Virus record (IMG/VR): IMGVR_UViG_3300030060_003090
Coordinates: 1 to 20,934 of that record
Reading direction: 5' to 3' (one strand)
DNA: 20,934 bases
Origin: a virus
Part shown: in pieces, positions 1 to 7,700 of the stretch
Layout: each line of letters opens with the position of its first letter
How positions within the stretch are numbered: the stretch's first letter is position 1
Notes under the pieces: generated by a model
Told to the model about the DNA's origin: nothing
Database searches by the model: none
What the model saw: only the letters and a program-made list of their open reading frames with translations
Position numbers and translations under genes: made by a program

Positions 1-164
1 CTAGTTTTGAAAACTACCGCTATCCAGAAAAGAAAAAAGACCAAAGACTGAAGGAAGAGCCGTTGAAAGATGGTTTGAATGACCATGCCTGTGATGCGAC
101 TCGCTATCTATTCGTCAACCTTTTCCCTATACGTAGTAGAACCGCAGGAGTTATAGACTTTTAA
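1..164 (+). CDS. terL: terminase large subunit, C-terminal fragment (partial)
   Basis: This is the 3' end of a gene entering from the left edge; the open frame starts at base 3 and stops with TAA at 162-164. The visible 53 residues include the stretch NDHACDATRYLF about 25 residues before the end. That Asp/His...Asp...Arg-Tyr pattern is typical of the end of the RNase H-like nuclease domain of phage large terminases, the motor that cuts and packages DNA into the prohead. The stop codon overlaps the portal start by one base (TAATG), the usual terminase-portal junction. The ATPase domain lies outside the window, so family and packaging type cannot be judged. The call rests on the short motif plus position directly upstream of the portal gene. 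Confidence 0.8.
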   Translation, partial: SFENYRYPEKKKDQRLKEEPLKDGLNDHACDATRYLFVNLFPIRSRTAGVIDF

Positions 165-1486
165 TGATTATACAAGATTTATCAGAACAGATTATTATCG
201 ATAGCCTTTCGGACTATCTTAACAGAATAGAAACACAGCGCACAAAAGAGCGTGAGTACCTTCTAGATTTTTACGAAGGTATCAACATGGAAGAATACGT
301 AGGAGAGTATTTTGGTTCAGAATCCCTACAACAGGTTCCGCTATTCTCACAAAACTTAACCAAAAGAGTTTGCAAAGCCAGGGCGCAAAGTTACCGAAGA
401 CCACCGCGTATGAATGTGGACAGTAGGTATGTTGACCTTGCGGATATGCAAGATCTCAATACAAAACGTAGACAGCTAGAGCAATTGACTTTCCTATTAG
501 GAACCATGGCTTTTCGTAGTGTTTGGAACCCCAGAAAGAATATGGTCGAGTATGAACTATTGCCATTCTTTGAGCCACTATTCTTACCTGGAGAGAAAAA
601 GCCGTTTGGAGTAGTCTACGCACTTGAGAACGAAGGTATGTCTCGTCTTAGCTCCCAAGAGTTTGTCGTTTGGACAGAAGAACGCGATGGGATGCCAGGC
701 AGACACTTCGGTATCAATGCCGATGGAGAAAAGGTATCGTTCAACGAAGGCGATATTAATCCCTACGGTATCATCCCAGTATGCTTTGCTCACAGGTATC
801 AACCTATCAGAGACTTTTACGTAGGTGGTGCAGAGGACGTGGTCCGAGCAGACCTAGCTCTTTCAGTAGCAGCTATGGAAATATCATTATGTATCAGACT
901 TGGTGCGATTGGTGTTAAGTTTGTTACAGGCGTAGATGATAGATCTCGCATATCTTTGGGCGTAGACAAAATCATTTACTTGCCAGAGGGAGCAAACTTT
1001 GGCGTAACTGGACCTAGTGCCGATATCAATCAGCTAATCAATGGTGCAAAGTTCTTGATAGAGCAAACCCTTAACAATAATCAACTGCGCGTAAAGTTCA
1101 TAGATTCACACGGTAACGCAGAATCAGCAGAAGCATTACGAATTCAAGAGATTGAGAATCACCAAGAGGTGCAGAACAATATCGAGGACATATGGCGTAA
1201 GTGGGAAGCGGATAGATATGCTATTGACCGCAGGATCATAGAAGTGCAAACAGGGCAGAATCTAAATCCAGAGATGATGGTAGACTTTGAAGAACCTCAG
1301 ATACTATCTCCATCAGAAGAGCGTGATATGTATACCTGGTTATTCCAGAACAAACTTGCCACACGCCAATCATATTTATTACTTAAGAATCCAGACCTAC
1401 TTCCAGAGGATGCACAAAAGCTTTTACAGGAAGTAGACGAAGCCGAGGGACAGCCAAATAGATTGCTTAATAGACTGCAAAGCTAA
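164..1486 (+). CDS. phage portal protein (SPP1 gp6-like)
   Basis: This 440-residue protein is the likely portal, the dodecameric ring at the head vertex through which DNA is packaged and to which the tail attaches. The length fits the SPP1 gp6-type portal family (usually about 400-500 residues). Internal features fit as well: a polar N-terminal helix ending in a QNLTKRVCKARAQSY segment, a central wing region, a long stem/crown helical part around residues 290-370 (NGAKFLIEQTLNNNQLRVKF, then HQEVQNNIEDIWRKWEADR), and an acidic C-terminus. The ATG overlaps the terminase stop, and the stop overlaps the next ATG at 1486. Position between terminase and the Mu F-like gene is the strongest evidence. 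I see no catalytic motif, as expected for a structural protein. Confidence 0.85.
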   Translation: MIIQDLSEQIIIDSLSDYLNRIETQRTKEREYLLDFYEGINMEEYVGEYFGSESLQQVPLFSQNLTKRVCKARAQSYRRPPRMNVDSRYVDLADMQDLNTKRRQLEQLTFLLGTMAFRSVWNPRKNMVEYELLPFFEPLFLPGEKKPFGVVYALENEGMSRLSSQEFVVWTEERDGMPGRHFGINADGEKVSFNEGDINPYGIIPVCFAHRYQPIRDFYVGGAEDVVRADLALSVAAMEISLCIRLGAIGVKFVTGVDDRSRISLGVDKIIYLPEGANFGVTGPSADINQLINGAKFLIEQTLNNNQLRVKFIDSHGNAESAEALRIQEIENHQEVQNNIEDIWRKWEADRYAIDRRIIEVQTGQNLNPEMMVDFEEPQILSPSEERDMYTWLFQNKLATRQSYLLLKNPDLLPEDAQKLLQEVDEAEGQPNRLLNRLQS

Positions 1487-2286
1487 TGGCCTTAGATCAA
1501 ACTATCGATAGTGCTGTCGAGGAGTTCAACAAAAGCCTCACAGAGGCACAAGACCTCTTCATAGAAGATGTTACTCAATTGCAGGAGGAAGGTCTAAGCA
1601 CAGAAGAGATCCTTTTGATTATAGCTGGGATATCAATGGCAGATTACTGGTTACAAGATTTAAAAATGCAGAAAGCTATCACAAGACTGATGGGCAGCTT
1701 TGATACCTTACTTGATGATGCTGTATTCTTTGGTAAGGTAACAGAGAATCAATTGTTCGCATTGCGCAGTATGCAGGAAGCCTCTATTCTACGTTACACT
1801 ACAGACCTTGGAGACAGGATCAGATTATCGTTAGTGCAGGGTGTATTGCAAAAGATGCCCAAGGCAGACATCAGACAAATGCTATTGCAAGACCTATCTA
1901 TCAAGCCATATCAAGTCAACACTATCATAGAGACTTCTATGGCCACCTATTCTAGATCACTTACGCTATTACAGCTAGAAGATAGTCCAGAACAAACATT
2001 GATATATGAAGGACCGCTAGATTCTAAGACTAGGCCTGTATGCATACGAATGCTCAAGGAAGGTGGGATGACACAGAATCAAGTAGAGGCTAAATACCCA
2101 GGTGCATTGCGTGACGGAGGCGGATTCAATTGTAGGCATCAATGGGTTCCATTGTCATCTAAAACGCGAAATAAGGATATACAGCAAAGAGCTAAAGTTG
2201 CATATCAAGGAATGATGGATAAAGCCAAAAGAAAAGGCAGAGCATTCAAAATACCAAAAACATTGGAGCAATACTATCGTGATTAG
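1486..2286 (+). CDS. minor head protein, phage Mu gpF-like head morphogenesis protein
   Basis: This 266-residue protein has an alpha-helical N-terminal half. Its C-terminal part (about residues 165-250) carries the Mu F-like signature: YEGPLDSKTRPVC, then a GG-containing loop and GGGFNCRHQWVPL. In that family the conserved D-x-x-TRxxC and NCRH residues mark a domain shared by SPP1 gp7 and Mu gpF minor head proteins, which sit inside the capsid near the portal and are ejected or aid assembly. The start ATG at 1486 shares a base with the portal stop, indicating translational coupling. The Cys/His residues could bind metal, but that is inference. The neighbours (portal before, gpG-like after) match the Mu head order. 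Confidence 0.85.
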   Translation: MALDQTIDSAVEEFNKSLTEAQDLFIEDVTQLQEEGLSTEEILLIIAGISMADYWLQDLKMQKAITRLMGSFDTLLDDAVFFGKVTENQLFALRSMQEASILRYTTDLGDRIRLSLVQGVLQKMPKADIRQMLLQDLSIKPYQVNTIIETSMATYSRSLTLLQLEDSPEQTLIYEGPLDSKTRPVCIRMLKEGGMTQNQVEAKYPGALRDGGGFNCRHQWVPLSSKTRNKDIQQRAKVAYQGMMDKAKRKGRAFKIPKTLEQYYRD

Positions 2287-2827
2287 CCTAGCAAAGATTT
2301 TTAAGTTTTCTGCCGTATTTTTTAATGCATTAGGGCAGAACGTTGTAAAGGCTCATGTTCGCCATGTTAGGCAATTAAAGAAAAGCCATACTGGAAAAAG
2401 GTTCCCATCTTATTTTGAGCCAAAAAGAAAGCAAGGCAAAAGAGGTCCATTAAAGCCTAAAATGAGTTATAAAGAAAAAAAAGGCCTAGGCATAGCTGCT
2501 CCAAATCAAATTAGCCGTAGTGAAGTCCCAGACTTAACACTTACTGGTGATATGCTTAACTCTATGAGATTAATTGTAGCAGAACCTAATGGATTTAGGT
2601 ATGGCATAACTGACCCAAAACAAGTAGAAAAGCTTGAGCGTAATCAAGCAGGTATTTTTGGTAAAAGAAAAAATACACAGAAAAAAAGAATTATATCTTC
2701 AAAGAATCATCCTATACCTCCAGATGTTAGAAAGATGATAGGAAAAGAAATGTCAAAACAGATCGTGAGACAAATTTCAAAAGAAATACGATCACAAGGT
2801 ATGGGCGTAAAGGTATATGAAATCTAA
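2279..2827 (+). CDS. putative Mu gpG-like virion morphogenesis protein
   Basis: This is a basic 182-residue protein starting with GTG at 2279, inside the last codons of the gpF-like gene. A GGAG at about 2263 can serve as ribosome binding site, and no ATG occurs near the N-terminus in this frame. Residues about 80-120 hold LTLTGDMLNSMR followed by FRYGITDPKQVEKLERNQ. This resembles the TG-x-L-x-x-S ... YA..hQ.G pattern of Mu gpG/tail-completion type proteins, in which an early beta segment is followed by a conserved glycine-rich contact to the particle neck. The order portal, F-like, G-like, scaffold, capsid is that of Mu, which supports the call. A general head-tail joining protein is the alternative. 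It is noticeably AT-richer than the gene before it. Confidence 0.5.
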   Translation: MISLAKIFKFSAVFFNALGQNVVKAHVRHVRQLKKSHTGKRFPSYFEPKRKQGKRGPLKPKMSYKEKKGLGIAAPNQISRSEVPDLTLTGDMLNSMRLIVAEPNGFRYGITDPKQVEKLERNQAGIFGKRKNTQKKRIISSKNHPIPPDVRKMIGKEMSKQIVRQISKEIRSQGMGVKVYEI

Positions 2828-2842
2828 ACAAAAAGGACAATC

Positions 2843-3370
2843 ATGGAACAAGATGCAAAAGTCGAGCAGACCGCTCAACCCTTAGAACAGGGCGAAGTTC
2901 AAGAAAACAACGACACTAACGCAGAGGTCGGAAGTTTAATCGCAGATGCGAAAAGATACAGAAAGCGTAGTCAAGAAGCAGAAGCCAAGCTAAATGAATT
3001 GCAAACTAAGCTAAACGAGCAAGAAGAAGAAAGAATGCAGAAAAACTCAGAATGGCAAGAGTTGGCATCAAAGTACAAGTCAGAACGAGACGAGTACAAA
3101 GCAATGGCGGATGAAGGCACTAAAATTAAAGAGACTGTCAGAAGTAGCCTTTTAGAGCAACTTGATGATGAAGACCGTGAATTTGCAATAGACTTACCAA
3201 CAGAGAAGTTGCAAAAGTTTGTAAATAGAACGGTAAAAACAAAAGTAAACACTAATGAATCTTATTCCGCGCCTATGCCAGATTCTAAGGTCAATCCATT
3301 TAAGGATATGACCAAAGACCAAAGGCAGAGCAATTGGACTAAGGTTCTCCAGAATTACGTTAGAAAATAA
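2843..3370 (+). CDS. capsid scaffolding protein
   Basis: This is a 175-residue, strongly hydrophilic protein. Residues 30-95 form a long uninterrupted helical, coiled-coil-like stretch (KRYRKRSQEAEAKLNELQ, then EQEEERMQKNSEWQELASKY). The C-terminal third is more basic and ends KVLQNYVRK. Phage scaffolds are typically acidic, helical, low in aromatic residues, end in a basic capsid-binding tail, and are encoded directly before the major capsid gene, as here (17 bases before the capsid ATG). No protease motif is visible, so proteolytic maturation is not implied. An AAAAGGAC at about 2829 is a reasonable ribosome binding site. Position and composition make the call firm, although scaffold sequences are poorly conserved. 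Confidence 0.8.
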   Translation: MEQDAKVEQTAQPLEQGEVQENNDTNAEVGSLIADAKRYRKRSQEAEAKLNELQTKLNEQEEERMQKNSEWQELASKYKSERDEYKAMADEGTKIKETVRSSLLEQLDDEDREFAIDLPTEKLQKFVNRTVKTKVNTNESYSAPMPDSKVNPFKDMTKDQRQSNWTKVLQNYVRK

Positions 3371-3387
3371 CGTAGAAGGGAAATATC

Positions 3388-4468
3388 ATGGCAATAAGTG
3401 AAAATTTTTCTGGTGCTTCGGTAACCACCACTACTGCCGCTAAATAAAATTGGCGGCATAAAATCGCGGAATTAAGCGGGAAGGCTAAGTCGTAAGATAA
3501 GCTAATCCGAACCGAAGGCGTAAGCCAGGGGCAGAGCATAGATCTTGAAATAACAGATCCACGAGGCCGCGACAACGAGAGTTGAAAAGATATGCCGAAC
3601 TTTAGGGAAACCTAAAGAAGTAGAGGATAAAAAGCCTTTACGGTAACAACTGAATTTTATCCCCGAGATTTGGACTGACGGTGTAAAGAATTACTTAGAA
3701 CGCGCTCTTGTATTTGAGCAAGTTGTTGATTCTTCGCTAAACGGTCTAGTCAAGGGTAGAGGAGATGTGTTCCACATTCCAAAATTAGCAGAAGCAAGTG
3801 ATGCAGCGAAGTCCGCAGAAACTCTTGTAACATACTCAGCTTCAACTCACGGAGAAGCTCAATTAACAATCGATCAGCATCGTTACGTTGCAAAATTGGT
3901 AGAAGACATAGCAAACGTACAGGCTACCCCTGGTCTTTTTGAGAAAGAAATTTCGACTATGGGTTACGCTCTAGCTAAGACCTACGATGCATTCATTGAG
4001 TCTAGGATTGAATCAGCTACCACCAACTCAACTGCATTAGGGACAGATAATGTTATTACCGCAGCAGAGTTACGCGGTGGTATGAAGACCTTGATGGAAG
4101 CAGACGTTCCAATCCAAGAATGTAACTTGATTGTAAGTCCAGCTCTTTACTCAGCATTGCTCGGAATCTCTGATTTCGTAGATGCTAGTAAAATTGGTGC
4201 AGGACAAGCTCCAACATATAATGGCCAAATCGGTCTATTGTATGGCATGAACGTACTAACCAGTACTGTCATGGGTTCAAGTGGATCAGCTGGTGTGGAG
4301 GTAGGATACATTGTGCATCCTTCAGCCGTTTCAGTTGCGAGACAGCTAGAACCAAGAGTACAGACAGAATACTCTGTTGACTTTTTAGGCAACAAAGTCG
4401 TTTCTGATATGCTCTACGGTGCAGTTGCAGTTTTTGAAGGTCGTATTCAAGAGTTCAAGAATCCGTAA
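3388..4468 (+). CDS. major capsid protein, gene split by a group I intron (exons 3388-3441 and 3653-4468)
   Basis: Unspliced, the ATG at 3388 (ribosome binding site AGAAGGGA) gives only 19 residues and stops at TAA 3445-3447. Removing 3442-3652 joins GCT codon 18 to AAT and yields one frame of 870 nt, 289 residues. The N-terminus reads MAISENFSGASVTTTTAA, continuing as NFIPEIWTDGVKNYLERALV. The FIPEIW...LVF motif near the N-terminus, followed by VDSSLNGLVKGRGDVFHIP, is typical of HK97-fold capsid proteins of siphoviruses of about 290-320 residues. Later parts include a helix rich in Asp/Ala (LAKTYDAFIES) and a C-terminus with YGAVAVFEGRIQEFKNP. The gene follows the scaffold. A GTG at 3767 could be mistaken for the start but lies deep within the coding sequence. 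Correct expression requires splicing. Confidence 0.92.
3442..3652 (+). ncRNA. self-splicing group I intron (subgroup IA-like), 211 nt, no internal reading frame
   Basis: The full group I core can be traced. P1: exon GCCGCU (3436-3441) pairs with the guide GGCGGC (3452-3457), giving the required U-G wobble at the splice site. P10: AAAAUU (3446-3451) pairs perfectly with exon 2 AAUUUU (3653-3658). P3: UCGCGG (3464-3469) with CCGCGA (3567-3572). P5 is about 3483-3486 with 3500-3503, capped by a GUAA loop. P6a is GGC-GUAA-GCC (3517-3526). P7: GCAUA (3536-3540) with UAUGC (3591-3595) inside CAGAGCAUAG and AAGAUAUGCC, the R and S consensus elements. An extra hairpin GAUCU/AGAUC (3541-3559) between P7 and P3 is the P7.1 hallmark of subgroup IA. 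P8: CAAC-GAGA-GUUG (3573-3584). P9: CUUUAGG-GAAA-CCUAAAG (3600-3617). A further P9-domain stem is 3620-3626 with 3635-3641. The terminal G is 3652. P4 is short and less certain. Boundaries restore the capsid frame exactly. Confidence 0.95.
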
Positions 4469-4482
4469 CAACTAAACATCTT

Positions 4483-4506
4483 GTGGGGGTATTCATTTAC
4501 CCCCAC
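4483..4506 (+). other. stem-loop after the capsid gene
   Basis: GTGGGGGTA (4483-4491) and TACCCCCAC (4498-4506) form a perfect 9-bp stem with a six-base loop, beginning 14 bases after the capsid stop. It is followed by TTGGGAC, not a T-run, so it does not look like a standard intrinsic terminator. It may act as a weak or partial terminator, or as an RNA-stabilising hairpin that sets the capsid transcript level. It also makes the GTG at 4483 an unlikely start for the downstream gene. Confidence 0.55.
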
Positions 4507-4518
4507 TTGGGACAACAT

Positions 4519-4734
4519 ATGTATATAACACACGATTATCAATGTAACAAATGCAAAGCTATCTTTGAAGCAATGCTATTGAAAGATGAGAAAGCAGTCT
4601 GCTATTGCGGTTCTAGGGACGTTAAAAGGCTCATGAGCGCACCTTTGTTTGAATTGAAGGGTAATGATTGGCCTGGAAAAGAAAACAAGGCTAATAGCGA
4701 TTGCCGTAGGATGGGGCAAGGACAAAAAATATAA
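4519..4734 (+). CDS. FmdB-type zinc-ribbon protein
   Basis: This 71-residue protein starts MYITHDYQCNKCKAIFE. Cys9-x-x-Cys12 and Cys28-x-Cys30 (CYCGS) form two knuckles of a short zinc ribbon, and the Y-C-x-x-C-x-x-F-E and RLMSAP elements are characteristic of the FmdB/CxxC_CxxC_SSSS putative regulatory family. The start at ATG 4519 is preferred over GTG 4483, because the extra 12 codons would lie in the stem-loop. No strong ribosome binding site is visible; TTGGGAC at 4507-4513 is weak. Small FmdB-like proteins are common in phage late regions, but their role is unknown; zinc and perhaps nucleic acid or protein binding are inferred. The last codons carry TATAAT by chance. Confidence 0.75.
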   Translation: MYITHDYQCNKCKAIFEAMLLKDEKAVCYCGSRDVKRLMSAPLFELKGNDWPGKENKANSDCRRMGQGQKI

Positions 4735-4779
4735 TGTAGTCTATTTCCTCATTTAATGAAGTCTTAACAGAGGAAAAAT

Positions 4780-7700
4780 ATGGCAAATTATAACTCAAGC
4801 TTTACTGGTGCGCAGATTGACAGCGCAGTAGAGCGAACCAACTCCACAGATGTAACAGCAGGAACCATTACTGCATCTAAAACAGTCGTTGTTGATTCTA
4901 ACAAGGACATTACTGGATTTAGAAACATCACAGCTACAGGCACAATTACTGCCGATAGTTTTACTGCTACAGGGAATACCACGATAGGCGATGCTGCTAC
5001 AGACACGATCGCAATCAATTCCACTATCACAACAGATTTAATCTTTGAAGGTTCATCAGCAGATGCAAATGAACTAACACTTACCCCAGGTAATCCTAGC
5101 GCAGATCGTACTATAACCTTACCAGATGCTACTGACACACTTGTGGGTAAGGCTACATCGGACGTACTTACTAACAAAACTTTAACTTCTCCAGATATCA
5201 ACTCGCCAGACATTGATGGCGGTACAGTAGATGCTATCACATCTCTGACCGTAGCAAACAATGTAGATATAGGTAGCTTTGACTTACGAGCAGCTACATT
5301 AACCGCAGATGGACTTACTAGCGGTAGAGTGGTCTTCGCTGGGACTAATGGTGTTCTTAGTGATGATTCTGATTTATCTTTTAGTGGTTCAACACTATCT
5401 GCGACCAATCTTACTTCCTCTGGTACAGTATCATTCGGAACTCTTACAGACTCTGGAGAGTCAATCGCTATCACTAAGTTTGTCGATGAAGGAGATGCCA
5501 TAGCTTCTAACGACAATGATACCACAATACCGACTTCAGCAGCAATCAAAGATTACGTAGATACGCAAGATGCTGCGATAGCTTCTGATACATTGACCTT
5601 TACTAACAAGACCTTTGATGTAGAAGCATCGGGCAATAGCATATCTAACATAGATGTTGCAGATTTAAAATCTGGAGTTTTAGATACAGATATTTCTAGC
5701 GTATCTAGCTCAGATGATACAATAGCTTCTGCAAAGGCAATCAAGACTTATATTGATTCACAGGTAACTGCCCAGGATCTTGACTTCCAAGGCGATAGCG
5801 GTGGAGCGTTATCTATTGATTTAGATTCTGAAACCATAACCTTTGCTGGTGGCACAGGAGTTGCAACCGTTGGCTCTGGCAACACGGTCACTTTTAATTC
5901 TGTAGATTCAGAGATTGTACACGACAATCTTAGTGGCTTTGTAGCGAATGAACATATCGATCATAGCGGAGTCACGCTAACTGCTGGTAATGGTTTAAGT
6001 GGTGGTGGCGACATTACTGCTTCAAGGACCTTTGCATTAGATTTGAATGAATTATCAACAGAAACATCGATTGCAGATGCTGATTTTATTGCTATGGTTG
6101 ATGCTGATAATGATGGATCTCGTAAAATTACTTTTGAAAATTTAGAAGATGCTATTTTTGCATCTGTTAGTGGTGATATAGCCATAACAGAAGCTGGTGT
6201 AGCTACGATTCAAGCAAATAGTGTTGCACTAGCCACCGATACAACAGGAGATTTTGTTAACTCCATCACCGCAGGTACAGGCTTAACATCTACAGGTGCA
6301 ACAAGCGGAGAGAATATATCTCATAGTTTAAGTGTTGATGCGAGCCAAACTCAGATAACTGCTGTAGGTGCATTAGATGCAGGGTCAATCACAAGTGGGT
6401 TTGGTAATATAGATAACGGCTCTAGCACAGCAAACTTTGGTTCTACCACCGTAGACTCATTAAGTGTATCAGATGGCAACATAACAAACGTAGGAGATAT
6501 TGCATTAGATTCTATTAGCGCAGATGGCTCCACTATCAATATAGCAATAGGCGATAGTACATCTGATGTATTTACAATCAAAGAAGGCTCTAATAAATAC
6601 TTTGCAATAGCAACATCTGAATCTGCTGAGAATATAGCGATTGGTACAGGGGTTAGCGGAACTGCTATATCCATTGGACACTCTACTTCTGTTACTACAG
6701 TTAATGATAATTTAATAGTCACAGGCGATTTGACTGTCAATGGTGCAACTTCCACAATTTCTACTACAAACACAGTAGTTTCAGACACTTTGATAGAGCT
6801 TGGCAACGGAACCTCTGGAACACCAGCTAATGACTCTGGTATTGTGATTGAAAGAGGTAGCGCAGACAATGCATTCTTAGGCTTTGATGAATCTGATGAT
6901 AAGTTTATCGTAGGTACAGGTTCTTTCACAGGTGCATCAACAGGCTCATTGACAATTACCACAGGAACCTTAAAAGCAAACATTGAGGGTAACTTAACAG
7001 GCAATGTCACAGGAACTGCTACTAACGCAACTCATGTTAACGTAGCTGATAATGAGAGTACAAACGAAAATAATTTAATACCTTTTATTGAAGATACTTC
7101 CGCTACAGGAAATGTAGGATTAGAATCTGACGGAGACTTACACTACAATCCATCAACAGGCAGACTTACTGCAACGCAATTAGCAGGAACTTTACAAACC
7201 GCAGCACAGACAAATATTACAAGCACAGGTGCGCTTGATGGTGGAAGTATAACTTCTAACTTTGGAGCTATAAACACAGGCTCAAGCAATATAACCACAA
7301 CAGGTGTTGGCACATTTGGTTCATTGGATATCTCTGGAGACATTGATGTTGATGGAGCTACTAATTTAGATAACGTAGATATAGATGGTGATGTTGATAT
7401 TGCAAGTACACTTACAGTAAACAATACTGCAACAATCACAACAAGCAATGCAAACGTATTAACCTTAAAAAGCGAAGATACGGATGCTGCTAATATATTT
7501 AGGATTATAGCAGATGATAACGGATCGGTGTTTACGGTTGATAAAGATGCAAACGATCATGGCGAGGTCTTTGTCTTTGACGGAAGCGGAAACTCAAACG
7601 TAAAACTTTATGGCGGAACTGGTCAAATCGTAGCTTCCTCACTAGATATATCTGGCGATATAGATATTGACGGCACAACCAATCTTGATGTAGTTGATAT

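Noticed and set aside
3360-3575. 71-codon frame on the - strand across the intron
   Set aside because: It overlaps the intron and capsid exon 1, and no start context is seen; the region is explained by the structured RNA.
3442-3652. Intron region as a riboswitch, tRNA-like element or group II intron
   Set aside because: No cloverleaf or domain V hairpin is seen, and the P1/P3/P7/P8/P9/P10 set with a terminal G fits group I completely.
3767-4468. Capsid protein beginning at GTG 3767
   Set aside because: The open frame extends upstream to 3647 with conserved capsid residues (FIPEIW...LVFEQVV), and the intron joins it to a proper ATG with ribosome binding site at 3388.
4483-4518. 12-codon N-terminal extension of the zinc-ribbon protein from GTG 4483
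   Set aside because: This stretch is largely the perfect stem-loop; the family's conserved N-terminus begins at the ATG at 4519.
4730-4735. Perfect TATAAT as a promoter for the fibre gene
   Set aside because: No -35-like element lies 16-18 bases upstream and no extended TG motif is present; it is in the end of a coding sequence.
4788-5549. 253-codon and similar long frames on the - strand within the fibre gene (also 6351-7010, 7143-7448)
   Set aside because: These are antisense shadows of Ser/Thr/Asp/Ala-rich repeats with biased codon use; they lack ribosome binding sites and produce low-complexity Val/Ser/Pro-rich sequence.
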